The notes below the pieces were generated by a model that worked only from the letters and a program-made list of their open reading frames with translations, did no database searches and was not told where the DNA came from. Both the position numbers and the translations under genes were made by a program. Of a DNA stretch of 11,527 nt, positions 1 through 7,748 are shown one piece after another. The DNA is from Hydrogenophaga sp. (GTDB lineage Bacteria > Pseudomonadota > Gammaproteobacteria > Burkholderiales > Burkholderiaceae_C): NCBI GenBank assembly GCA_030684755.1, contig JAUXXN010000639.1, positions 1-11,527 on the forward strand, written 5' to 3'. Numbering within the stretch: the stretch's first letter is position 1; the number at the start of each line of letters is the position of its first letter.

Positions 1-681
1 ACCAGCGGGCGCGTGGGCGTGAAAGAAGCGCTGAGCGTGGGTGCCGTGCTGGCGCTGGTGGCGTTCTTGCTGGTGCTCACCACCAACGTGGCCACCATTG
101 CCTGGTCTTTTCTGGGGCTGGTGTTGGCGCTGGTCTATCCGTATGCCAAGCGCTACGTGTCCATGCCGCAGGCGGTGCTGGGCGTGGCGTTCAGCTTTGG
201 TATTCCCATGGCGTTTGCTGCTGTGAACGGTGGGCCGACTTGGGAGCTGTTTGGCTCAACAACACCGTGGGCCGTGCCCGGTTTCTGGAGCGGCGTCTGG
301 CACAGCGTGCCGCCTCTCGCCTGGCTGCTGATGCTGGGCAACCTGTTCTGGGTGCTGGCTTACGACACCGAATACGCCATGGTGGACCGCGACGACGACC
401 TGAAAATTGGCATGAAAACTTCAGCCATCACCCTGGGCGACCGCGATGTGCCGCTGGTCATCGCCTTCTACCTGGTCTTTCTGGCCATCTGGACAGCGGC
501 CCTGTGGCACGCCGTGAATCCCTGGGTGTGGAGCGCCACGCTGCTGGTGGCGCTGGCGCAAGTGGTTGGGCATTACCGGCTCATCAAAGACCGCACCCGA
601 GAAGGCTGCTTCAAAGCCTTCCGCCTCAACCACTGGCTGGGCTTCACGGTGTTTGTGGGGGTGGTGCTCGGGTTGGTTTGA
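1..681 (+). CDS. ubiA: 4-hydroxybenzoate polyprenyltransferase UbiA, 5'-truncated by window edge
   Basis: The product attaches the polyprenyl chain to 4-hydroxybenzoate, an early committed step of ubiquinone synthesis, in the inner membrane. The frame is open from base 1; the 226 visible residues begin at the conserved segment [11 protein letters not shown]. By comparison with E. coli UbiA (290 residues, from memory) roughly 85 N-terminal residues, including the first aspartate-rich motif NDxxD, lie outside the window. The second aspartate-rich motif is complete ([18 protein letters not shown]), with the aspartates that bind Mg-diphosphate. Several hydrophobic membrane segments surround it, and the C-terminal [12 protein letters not shown] motif is typical of the family. 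Compared with E. coli there appears to be an extra segment of about 24 residues (GGPTWELFG to GVWH) just before the helix leading into the second aspartate motif. The GTG at 13 is an internal codon, not the start. The family call is firm. Confidence 0.95.
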   Translation, partial: TSGRVGVKEALSVGAVLALVAFLLVLTTNVATIAWSFLGLVLALVYPYAKRYVSMPQAVLGVAFSFGIPMAFAAVNGGPTWELFGSTTPWAVPGFWSGVWHSVPPLAWLLMLGNLFWVLAYDTEYAMVDRDDDLKIGMKTSAITLGDRDVPLVIAFYLVFLAIWTAALWHAVNPWVWSATLLVALAQVVGHYRLIKDRTREGCFKAFRLNHWLGFTVFVGVVLGLV

Positions 682-766
682 GTTCGCTGCGTTTCGGTCG
701 CGGTACATCGCGTGTCCGTGGGCAGACAGGTGGTGGGCGAGCGTTCCATCGGTTGTGGCGCTGTGC

Positions 767-818
767 GATGGCGGTTATCGGCCAGAAGCGGACCGCCATC
801 AAACGGGAAACAGCCGTT
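767..818. repeat. Two adjacent inverted repeats between ubiA and the diguanylate cyclase gene
   Basis: GATGGCGGT at 767-775 is perfectly complementary to ACCGCCATC at 792-800, a 9-bp stem with a 16-base loop. Directly after it AACGG (802-806) pairs with CCGTT (814-818). No T-run follows on the + strand, so this is not a standard intrinsic terminator for ubiA. The loop core, read on the minus strand as CCGCTTCTGGCCGATA, resembles short intergenic remnants I remember from many proteobacterial genomes, but that is recollection only. It could also be a mobile-element scar or a protein-binding palindrome. Confidence 0.45.
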
Positions 819-920
819 CAACGTAAAGCCAAGGGGCAGGCGCGATAACGACCATCCGGCTTGAGCGCAGTGTTGGACGATGAATTAAGAACAGCCGTGA
901 TCTACTTCCTGTTGAGTACC

Positions 921-950
921 TTGACGCACGCAGGGAGGCCAAGCTATAAG
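921..950 (+). promoter_or_regulatory. Putative sigma-70 promoter for the diguanylate cyclase gene
   Basis: TTGACG at 921-926 and TATAAG at 945-950, separated by 18 bp, are each one base from the -35 and -10 consensus. The predicted transcription start, six to seven bases after the -10 box, falls near 956-957, only about four bases before the ATG at 961. The purine-rich GGGAGG at 933-938 would then lie inside the promoter spacer and would not be transcribed. Either the mRNA is leaderless or nearly so, or transcription starts further upstream. Confidence 0.55.
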
Positions 951-960
951 CTCGCAGCCA

Positions 961-2766
961 ATGAAAAATCGCCAGTCCCTTCTTGTTTTGCTGTTGCTGC
1001 CCCTCGTCAGCGTCTTGACCTTGGCTGTTGGCGTGGTTTGGTTTTTCTCGATACAGGCGGGTGAGGCGTCTATTGAACGGTTGCTGCGGGCGCTCTCCTT
1101 GCAAAACGTCAGCGAGACCAAGTCGAGGCTGGATCAGCACTTTGCCGCTATTCGCCGATTGAATGAGCAGAATGCACGGGCCTTGAGCCAGGGGCTCATT
1201 CCTTCCGATGATGCAGATGCTGTCCAAAGACTTTTTTGGTGGCAGGCGCAGCACTCGGGAGTGCGTGGGTATTTACTGTTTGGAAATCAGAACGGTGACT
1301 TCGTGGATGTTGGCAACCCGCTGACCTTTGACCGTGATTTCATCACCGAGCGCATATCGCAGAAGGAATTTGGAGACCAACTGCTGCGCTCATTCGGGAT
1401 AGACAGCCAGGGTCGCCGCCAGGAGTTGCTGTCCAAGCCAATGACCTATGCGTTCCAAACCGAACGGTGGTACAGCGAAGGCATCAAAAGAAAGACCACT
1501 TTCTGGACCGATGTCTACACTTGGGAGAGCGAATCCGCGAAACCTCCGGCTGTCGCTGTGAGTTCCCCGGTTTTCGGTGCCGATGGGACGGTATCCGGAA
1601 TCGTTGCGATAGAACATCGCTTACAGCAGCTCGATCAGGTTCTCGGCACAATCACCCAAAATTCCGTAGCTTCCATTTTCATCATGGACGGGCAGAGACG
1701 CTTGATTGCATCATCGAGAAGCGTGCCCAAGAACGGCGAAGTGGGTATTCACCAACACCCGGTGATCATCGATGCCTTACAGCGATTGAGCATCGAGGGC
1801 GCCTATTTGAATTTTCATCTCGATTGGCAGGGAAAGCGTCACTTTATCGGCGTCAGCAAGTGGGATCGTGACCAAGGGACCGCCTGGCCGATTCTTGTAG
1901 CCGTCCCTGAAGATGCTTTTCTGCAAGACTTCGCAAGCAACAAGCGTTTTGCCGTTGCAATCACATTTGTTGCCTGGGTCGTGCTGGTGATTTTTGCGGT
2001 GGCACTGTATTACCGTCTTGTACAACTTCCGGTCAATCGTCTGCTAACGGCTGTCCAAAGGGCCCAACAGGGGGAGTTGTCCCAGACCATTGCCACCAGC
2101 GGTGTTCGAGAGCTTGCAACGCTTGCGAGCGCTTTCAACGAAATGCTCAAGAACCTGAGTTGGACGCATGGAGAGTTGGAGCGCAGCAACGAGAATCTCG
2201 AACGCCAAGTGCAGGAACGGACCAGCGAACTTGAACGACTCCGGGCGAACGCTGAAAGTCAGGCACGTACCGACCCGCTGACCGGCCTAGCCAATCGCCG
2301 GGCATTTCGGGAGTTGGCTGAACGTGCATTGCAACACGTTGGGCGTAGCCTCAAGCCTTTGTCGCTGATCATGCTGGATATCGACCATTTCAAGCGGGTG
2401 AATGATACGTGGGGGCATTCTGTCGGCGATCAGGTGCTCAAAGCGATTGCTACCGTGTTGGCCAAGCACTTGCGGAGCAGCGACGTCGCGGCCCGAGTGG
2501 GAGGCGAAGAGTTTGTCATTCTTCTGGTGGACACCGAACAAGGCGGGGCACATGTCTTTGCTGAGCGCCTGCGTCTCGCGATCATGGATATCGAGGTCGA
2601 AGTGCCGGGAGACCGTGTGCGTGTGACCGCAAGTTTCGGTGTCGCTGAAGCCGTAAGCCATGAGACGAAACTTGACGAGGTGCTTGAATGCGCGGACAAA
2701 GCCTTGTACCACGCAAAACACAATGGTCGAAACCGGGTGTCACTCGCGTCAGAACTGGACGCTTGA
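961..2766 (+). CDS. Membrane-bound diguanylate cyclase (dCache-HAMP-GGDEF)
   Basis: A 601-residue sensor enzyme predicted to make cyclic di-GMP from two GTP in response to a periplasmic signal. Order of parts: transmembrane helix about 8-30; a periplasmic region about 31-328 of double-Cache type, with W170-Y171 and a GTVSGIVAIE stretch as recognisable family features; second helix about 330-350; HAMP linker about 350-403; a charged coiled coil about 403-432; GGDEF domain from RTDPLTGLANRR at 436 to near 595. The catalytic signature GGEEF is at 514-518, the metal-binding region LDIDHFK has D473 and D475, and an inhibitory I-site RSSD is at 505-508, exactly five residues before GGEEF, so both synthesis and product inhibition look intact. 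There is no EAL domain. The ATG at 961 is chosen because later starts would cut the first helix, and the upstream frame closes at 922 without a standard start codon. Sampled 60-base lines have about 50-60% G+C against 70-75% in proC and glpK, suggesting a separate history. The ligand is unknown. Confidence 0.93.
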   Translation: MKNRQSLLVLLLLPLVSVLTLAVGVVWFFSIQAGEASIERLLRALSLQNVSETKSRLDQHFAAIRRLNEQNARALSQGLIPSDDADAVQRLFWWQAQHSGVRGYLLFGNQNGDFVDVGNPLTFDRDFITERISQKEFGDQLLRSFGIDSQGRRQELLSKPMTYAFQTERWYSEGIKRKTTFWTDVYTWESESAKPPAVAVSSPVFGADGTVSGIVAIEHRLQQLDQVLGTITQNSVASIFIMDGQRRLIASSRSVPKNGEVGIHQHPVIIDALQRLSIEGAYLNFHLDWQGKRHFIGVSKWDRDQGTAWPILVAVPEDAFLQDFASNKRFAVAITFVAWVVLVIFAVALYYRLVQLPVNRLLTAVQRAQQGELSQTIATSGVRELATLASAFNEMLKNLSWTHGELERSNENLERQVQERTSELERLRANAESQARTDPLTGLANRRAFRELAERALQHVGRSLKPLSLIMLDIDHFKRVNDTWGHSVGDQVLKAIATVLAKHLRSSDVAARVGGEEFVILLVDTEQGGAHVFAERLRLAIMDIEVEVPGDRVRVTASFGVAEAVSHETKLDEVLECADKALYHAKHNGRNRVSLASELDA

Positions 2767-2865
2767 ACTTGAAGAGCGACTGCAATGCTCTGATACCTGC
2801 CTCGGGGGTGCTGATGCGCTGAATGTTGCCTCAGGGTCGTTTCCGGTCCGCTAGCAGAGAGAAGC

Positions 2866-3693
2866 CTACTTCCAGAACTCCCGCCCCAACTCCCCAGCGC
2901 GTTTCTGCGCCGCGAACAGCGCGTCTTCGAACTTCGCCTTCATACCCGCCGATTCCATCGATGTGATGGCCGCGTAAGTGGTACCGCCCTTGGACGTGAC
3001 GCGCTCGCGCAGCGTCTGCAGCGGGTCTGCAGAACGCTGGGCCAGGGTGGCCGCGCCCAGAAAGGTGCCGATGGCCAGCTGCTGCGCCACCTCGGGCGCC
3101 AGGCCCATGCGGGCGCCTGCGTCGCGCATGGCTTCCAAAAAATAAAACACATAGGCCGGGCCCGAGCCCGACAAAGCCGTCACCGCGTCCAGGTCCGACT
3201 CCACGTTCACCCACACCAGCTCGCCGGTGGTGCGCACCACGCGTTCGACCAGCGCGCGGTCGGCGTCAGACACGGCGGCGCGCGCCATCAGCCCGGTCAT
3301 GCCCAGCCCCACCAGCGCAGGCGTGTTGGGCATGGCGCGTACGATGCGCTGCGTGCCCAACCAGGTGGCGATGCTCTCGCTGGTGATGCCGGCGGCCACG
3401 CTCAGGTGCAGGGCGTCGCCAACGAATGCTTTCGTGGTCGCTGCGGCTTCCTTGAAGGTCTGCGGCTTCACCGCCCACACCACCAGATCGGAAGGACGCA
3501 GCTCGGCGCTGGCAGCCTCCAGCACGGCCATGCCGGCAAACTGCTGCGCCAGGCGGGTGCGCTGTTCGTCCCAGGGCTCCACCACCTGAATGGCGTTGAC
3601 CGGATGCCCTTGGCGAACCAGGCCGCCGATGATGGCGCTGGCCATGTTGCCGCCGCCGATGAAGGTGATGATGGGGTGGGTGGATGTGTTCAT
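2866..3693 (-). CDS. proC: Pyrroline-5-carboxylate reductase
   Basis: Catalyses the last step of proline synthesis in the cytoplasm, reducing 1-pyrroline-5-carboxylate to L-proline with NAD(P)H. The 275-residue product (E. coli about 269) opens with the Rossmann dinucleotide motif FIGGGNMASAI at 11-21, has VKPQ at 75-78 and MPNTP at 121-125, and carries the C-terminal dimerisation and substrate region ALSGSGPAYVF at 173-183 followed by VTSKGGTT at 232-239. Many homologues have VTSPGGTT at that last site, so a Lys replaces the Pro. The frame stays open upstream to an ATG at 3759, but the 22 extra residues look noncoding and run toward a repeat; family length and motif position favour 3693. No clear Shine-Dalgarno precedes it. 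It lies downstream of glpK on the same strand, separated by 144 bp with strong hairpins, so shared transcription is doubtful. It converges on the cyclase gene. Confidence 0.95.
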   Translation of the reverse strand: MNTSTHPIITFIGGGNMASAIIGGLVRQGHPVNAIQVVEPWDEQRTRLAQQFAGMAVLEAASAELRPSDLVVWAVKPQTFKEAAATTKAFVGDALHLSVAAGITSESIATWLGTQRIVRAMPNTPALVGLGMTGLMARAAVSDADRALVERVVRTTGELVWVNVESDLDAVTALSGSGPAYVFYFLEAMRDAGARMGLAPEVAQQLAIGTFLGAATLAQRSADPLQTLRERVTSKGGTTYAAITSMESAGMKAKFEDALFAAQKRAGELGREFWK

Positions 3694-3763
3694 GCCGCGA
3701 TTGTCGCCCGAGGCTTGGTGGATCGGATCAATGCTTCCGGGAGCGATGGGCCATTGCACCGAG

Positions 3764-3832
3764 GATGCCGTGGAACCGGCTTCGTCGGTCCACAGGCATC
3801 GCCCCCTGGGAGGGCGCGAAGCGGCGCGGGGG
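3764..3832. repeat. Hairpin-rich intergenic repeat (REP-like) between glpK and proC
   Basis: GATGCC, GTGGA and CC starting at 3764 pair with their complements ending at 3800, giving a stem of about 13 bp interrupted by two single-base bulges. CGCCC at 3800-3804 pairs with GGGCG at 3812-3816, and CGCG at 3815-3818 with CGCG at 3825-3828, so the block is a chain of G+C-rich hairpins filling the spacer just after the glpK stop codon. The layout closely resembles a dispersed intergenic palindrome I recall from Comamonadaceae genomes. It could end glpK transcription or protect its 3' end, although no T-run follows. Confidence 0.6.
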
Positions 3833-3837
3833 AATCT

Positions 3838-5331
<1,494 letters not shown>

Positions 5332-5381
5332 GCCTGTTCCTTGTCTCTAGGGCTTATGTTGCTTCGTACCCAATCGCATAA

Positions 5382-5416
5382 AAAGCAGAGCGTGACAGTT
5401 CATATGGGCTTGCTTT
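5382..5416 (-). promoter_or_regulatory. Possible hairpin in the glpK leader
   Basis: On the glpK strand AAAGCAAGC (complement of 5408-5416) pairs with GCT-C-TGCTTT (complement of 5382-5391), nine base pairs with one bulged C and a 16-base loop. TTA follows directly, so three T's in the stem plus two after it resemble the end of a weak terminator. It sits about 50-85 bases ahead of the glpK start codon and could be an attenuator or merely chance. Confidence 0.3.
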
Positions 5417-5565
5417 GTACGTTTGGATACGCAGTGTAGAAGACGCGATAGGTGGTTGACCCATGAATCCGTAGATCCGACGTGCTTTGGTTTTTTTGGG
5501 GGTTGTACGGCGGTGCTTGCTGGCCCCTTCCCGTGCAGAAATTGAAAATAAGGCTGACATACTTG

Positions 5566-5594
5566 TTGACAGGCAGATCTCTGGGTGTAATAAT
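5566..5594 (+). promoter_or_regulatory. Predicted spc-operon promoter upstream of rplN
   Basis: A perfect -35 box TTGACA at 5566-5571 is followed, 17 bp on, by AATAAT at 5589-5594 (within TGTAATAAT at 5586-5594), five of six bases matching the -10 consensus. Just upstream, AAATTGAAAATAA at 5539-5551 is A/T-rich like an UP element. The predicted start is near 5600-5602, giving a leader of about 155 nt before the rplN ATG. It is the best promoter-like sequence in the window and faces the ribosomal block. Confidence 0.75.
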
Positions 5595-5600
5595 TCGCGG

Positions 5601-5689
5601 CTTCGCTCTAAAAAAGCGAGGTAATCCGCCCACCGACGCGGGTTGCGCCCAGGCTGCAGGCTTTCTGTAGGCAAAGCACAACTTGCAAC
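5601..5689 (+). promoter_or_regulatory. Predicted structured 5' leader of the spc operon
   Basis: A hairpin sits at the predicted 5' end of the transcript: CTTCGCT (5601-5607) pairs with AGCGAGG (5615-5621), seven pairs including one G-U, loop CTAAAAA. Further on, GTTGC (5642-5646) pairs with GCAAC (5685-5689), enclosing CTGCAG (5654-5659) with CTGTAG (5665-5670). The inner hairpin competes with GCTTT (5660-5664) pairing AAAGC (5673-5677), so two folds are possible. Folding energies were not calculated, and a regulatory role is inference. Confidence 0.4.
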
Positions 5690-5756
5690 GACGGGCCCAA
5701 GACTGATCACTTTCGGCCGTGGTGGCTGAAGGGATTCAAGTTGGGACATAAATCAA

Positions 5757-6125
5757 ATGATTCAAACGCAAACTCGACTCGATGTTGCTGACAACACGGG
5801 CGCCAAGTCCGTGATGTGCATCAAGGTGCTCGGTGGCTCGAAGCGTCGTTACGCCAGTGTGGGCGACGTCATCAAGGTCACCATCAAAGAAGCAGCGCCA
5901 CGTGGCCGCGTCAAAAAAGGCGAGGTTTACAACGCTGTGGTGGTTCGCACCGCCAAAGGTATTCGTCGTCAAGACGGTGCTCTGATCAAATTCGATGGCA
6001 ACGCGGCAGTGTTGCTTAACGCCAAGCTGGAGCCTATCGGCACCCGCATCTTCGGACCGGTGACGCGCGAGCTTCGCACCGAAAAGTTCATGAAGATCGT
6101 GTCGTTGGCACCCGAGGTTCTCTGA
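5757..6125 (+). CDS. rplN: 50S ribosomal protein L14 (uL14)
   Basis: A 122-residue primary part of the large subunit that helps form the interface with the 30S subunit. The family pattern is complete: [17 protein letters not shown] at the start, [26 protein letters not shown] and the ending VSLAPEVL. The length equals that of most bacterial L14. It is the first gene of the spc-type operon and so lies directly after the long leader. The Shine-Dalgarno is modest: GGGA at 5743-5746, ten bases before the ATG. The stop codon TGA overlaps the GAGGA that serves rplX, so the two genes are probably coupled in translation. Confidence 0.98.
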   Translation: MIQTQTRLDVADNTGAKSVMCIKVLGGSKRRYASVGDVIKVTIKEAAPRGRVKKGEVYNAVVVRTAKGIRRQDGALIKFDGNAAVLLNAKLEPIGTRIFGPVTRELRTEKFMKIVSLAPEVL

Positions 6126-6134
6126 GGAATCATC

Positions 6135-6455
6135 ATGAACAAGATTCGTAGTGGCGATGAAGTCATCGTGATTGCTGGCCGTGACAAGGGTAAGCGCGGT
6201 AAAGTTGTTCTGCGTGCAGACGACAGCAAGCTGGTTGTTGAGGGTGTGAACACCGTCAAAAAGCATGCCAAGCCAAACCCCATGAAGGGCATCACTGGCG
6301 GCATCATCGAAAAAACCATGCCGATTCACCAGTCCAATGTGGCCATCTTCAATGGCGCAACGGGCAAGGCAGATCGCGTGGGCATCAAGCTCCTGGCTGA
6401 CGGCAAAAAAGTGCGCGTCTTCAAGTCCAGTGGCGAAGAAATTAAGGCGGCATAA
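6135..6455 (+). CDS. rplX: 50S ribosomal protein L24 (uL24)
   Basis: A 106-residue protein (E. coli 104) that binds the 5' region of 23S rRNA and is one of the proteins starting large-subunit assembly. A KOW motif is visible at the N-terminus, around [19 protein letters not shown] (residues 6-24), followed by the conserved [12 protein letters not shown] stretch. The ATG at 6135 is preceded by GAGGA at 6124-6128, which overlaps the rplN stop codon. Its own stop is only two bases from the rplE start. In E. coli the site where S8 represses this operon lies around this junction; I could not confirm such a structure here. Confidence 0.98.
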   Translation: MNKIRSGDEVIVIAGRDKGKRGKVVLRADDSKLVVEGVNTVKKHAKPNPMKGITGGIIEKTMPIHQSNVAIFNGATGKADRVGIKLLADGKKVRVFKSSGEEIKAA

Positions 6456-6457
6456 AC

Positions 6458-6997
6458 ATGACACGCTTGCAAGAAATTTACCGCGACAAAATCTCGCCTG
6501 CTTTGGTCGAGAAATTCGGCTACAAGTCGTCGATGGAAGTTCCGCGCATCACCAAGATCACGCTCAACATGGGTGTGAGCGAGGCCGTTGCCGACAAAAA
6601 AGTCATGGACAACGCTGTGGGCGACCTGACCAAAATCGCTGGCCAAAAGCCTGTGGTGACCAAGGCCAAGAAAGCCATCGCGGGCTTCAAAATCCGTGAA
6701 CAGCAACCCATCGGTTGCATGGTGACCTTGCGCGGTGCTCGCATGTACGAATTCCTGGACCGTTTTGTCACCGTGGCGTTGCCCCGGGTGCGTGACTTCC
6801 GGGGAATTTCGGGCAAAGCATTTGATGGCCGTGGCAACTACAACATCGGCGTCAAAGAGCAGATCATTTTCCCTGAGATTGAGTACGACAAGGTCGATGC
6901 CTTGCGCGGTCTCAATATCAGAATCACGACTACCGCCAAGAACGATGCCGAGTGCAAAGCTCTGTTGGCTGGTTTCCGTTTCCCGTTCAAGAACTGA
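6458..6997 (+). CDS. rplE: 50S ribosomal protein L5 (uL5)
   Basis: A 179-residue protein, the same length as E. coli L5, that binds 5S rRNA with L18 and takes part in the B1b bridge to the small subunit and in contact with P-site tRNA. Recognisable family segments are [16 protein letters not shown] at the start, [12 protein letters not shown], the central [19 protein letters not shown], and the C-terminal [14 protein letters not shown] with FPFKN at the end. Only two bases separate the rplX stop from this ATG, which fits reinitiation or coupling; a spaced AAGG lies at 6444-6447. The TGA stop is part of GAGGTGG, the Shine-Dalgarno of rpsN. Confidence 0.98.
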   Translation: MTRLQEIYRDKISPALVEKFGYKSSMEVPRITKITLNMGVSEAVADKKVMDNAVGDLTKIAGQKPVVTKAKKAIAGFKIREQQPIGCMVTLRGARMYEFLDRFVTVALPRVRDFRGISGKAFDGRGNYNIGVKEQIIFPEIEYDKVDALRGLNIRITTTAKNDAECKALLAGFRFPFKN

Positions 6998-7005
6998 GGT
7001 GGCGC

Positions 7006-7311
7006 GTGGCTAAACAAGCACTACTGCAACGTGAACTCAAGCGCGAAAAACTCGCCGCCAAGTTTGCCAAGAAATACACCGAGTTGAAGGCTGTCGCCAA
7101 CGACGCGAAGCGTACCGACGAAGAGCGCGATGCGGCCCGATTGGGCTTGCAGAAGCTGCCCCGCAACGCGAACCCGACCCGTCAGCGCAACCGCTGCGAG
7201 ATCACCGGTCGTCCACGCGGTACCTTTGCCCACTTCGGCTTGGCTCGTGCCAAGGTTCGCGAAATGGCGTTTGCCGGTGAAATCCCCGGTATCACCAAAG
7301 CCAGCTGGTAA
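7006..7311 (+). CDS. rpsN: 30S ribosomal protein S14 (uS14), zinc-free long form
   Basis: A 101-residue protein of the 30S head that contacts 16S rRNA near S3, S10 and S19. It is the long form without zinc: there are no CxxC pairs, and only one cysteine, in [12 protein letters not shown], is visible. The end [14 protein letters not shown] signature (here [10 protein letters not shown]) is standard. The start is GTG at 7006, giving VAKQALL at the N-terminus (translated with Met) and exactly the E. coli length; the frame is open further upstream inside rplE, but that would add unrelated residues. GAGGTGG at 6996-7002 overlaps the rplE stop and stands about four bases before the GTG. Confidence 0.97.
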   Translation: MAKQALLQRELKREKLAAKFAKKYTELKAVANDAKRTDEERDAARLGLQKLPRNANPTRQRNRCEITGRPRGTFAHFGLARAKVREMAFAGEIPGITKASW

Positions 7312-7329
7312 GCACTAGGAGAACCACAA

Positions 7330-7725
7330 ATGAGCATGAGTGATCCTATTGCCGACATGTTGACTCGCATCCGCAACGCACAGATGGTTGAGAAAGCCAG
7401 CGTCACGATGCCAGCGTCCAAAGTCAAAACTGCGATTGCCCAAGTCCTGAAGGACGAGGGTTATATCGATGGGTTCAAAGTCAAAAGCAACGATGGCAAA
7501 AATGAACTTGAGATCACCCTCAAGTACTATGCCGGTCGCCCTGTGATTGAGCGCATTGAGCGTGTGAGCCGTCCTGGTCTGCGCGTCTACCGTGGCCGCA
7601 ACGCCATTCCCCAGGTCCAGAACGGTCTGGGTGTGGCCATTGTTACCACGCCCCAGGGCGTGATGACCGACCGCAAGGCCCGCGCTACCGGTGTCGGTGG
7701 TGAAGACCTGTGTTACGTCGCCTAA
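7330..7725 (+). CDS. rpsH: 30S ribosomal protein S8 (uS8)
   Basis: A 131-residue (E. coli 130) central-domain protein that binds helix 21 of 16S rRNA and is needed for platform assembly. In E. coli free S8 also represses translation of the spc mRNA, so it may be the feedback regulator of this operon too, although that is inference. Family segments seen: [16 protein letters not shown], the central [12 protein letters not shown], and the C-terminal [18 protein letters not shown] with [11 protein letters not shown]. The ATG at 7330 follows AGGAGA (7317-7322) with good spacing; a second ATG two codons later is possible. Gap from rpsN is 18 bp. Confidence 0.98.
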   Translation: MSMSDPIADMLTRIRNAQMVEKASVTMPASKVKTAIAQVLKDEGYIDGFKVKSNDGKNELEITLKYYAGRPVIERIERVSRPGLRVYRGRNAIPQVQNGLGVAIVTTPQGVMTDRKARATGVGGEDLCYVA

Positions 7726-7748
7726 TGCGGGCATTGAGGAGCTACTGA

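Larger units (their letters stand above)
5332..5756. other. 425-bp divergent regulatory region between glpK and rplN
   Basis: No credible gene. Reading right: a strong promoter at 5566-5594 and a structured leader up to rplN. Reading left: a Shine-Dalgarno AAGGA (complement of 5338-5342) six bases from the glpK ATG, a hairpin at 5382-5416, and a possible -10 box TACACT (complement of 5433-5438) without a good -35. A T-run at 5490-5496 is not preceded by a usable hairpin. I see no recognisable operator for a glycerol repressor. Confidence 0.7.

Noticed and set aside
240..848. 202-codon + frame starting inside ubiA and running into the following gap
   Set aside because: Most of it overlaps conserved ubiA in another frame; the Arg/Gly-rich product resembles no family.
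2767..2865. Bidirectional terminator between the convergent cyclase and proC genes
   Set aside because: Only short five-base complementarities (for example AGAGC and GCTCT near 2772-2792) and no T-run were found.
3694..3759. Upstream ATG giving proC a 22-residue N-terminal extension
   Set aside because: The Rossmann motif normally begins within about ten residues of the start; the extension is not family-like and borders a hairpin repeat.
5484..5500. T-run TTTTTTT as an intrinsic terminator
   Set aside because: The sequence just before it has a direct repeat of ATCCG, not an inverted repeat, so no stem forms.
5354..5749. 131-codon - strand frame across the glpK-rplN control region
   Set aside because: It covers the predicted spc promoter and leader, has no convincing ribosome-binding site, and shows no domain. 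A rare small gene cannot be wholly excluded, but evidence is lacking.
5736..6464. 242-codon open frame on the - strand opposite rplN and rplX
   Set aside because: Exactly antisense to two conserved ribosomal genes and running into the spc leader; the translation is not protein-like and no ribosome-binding site stands out.
6430..6480. S8 translational operator at the rplX-rplE junction, as in E. coli
   Set aside because: Known for the E. coli operon, but I could not recognise the helix-21-like core here by eye. A covariance-model search would be needed.
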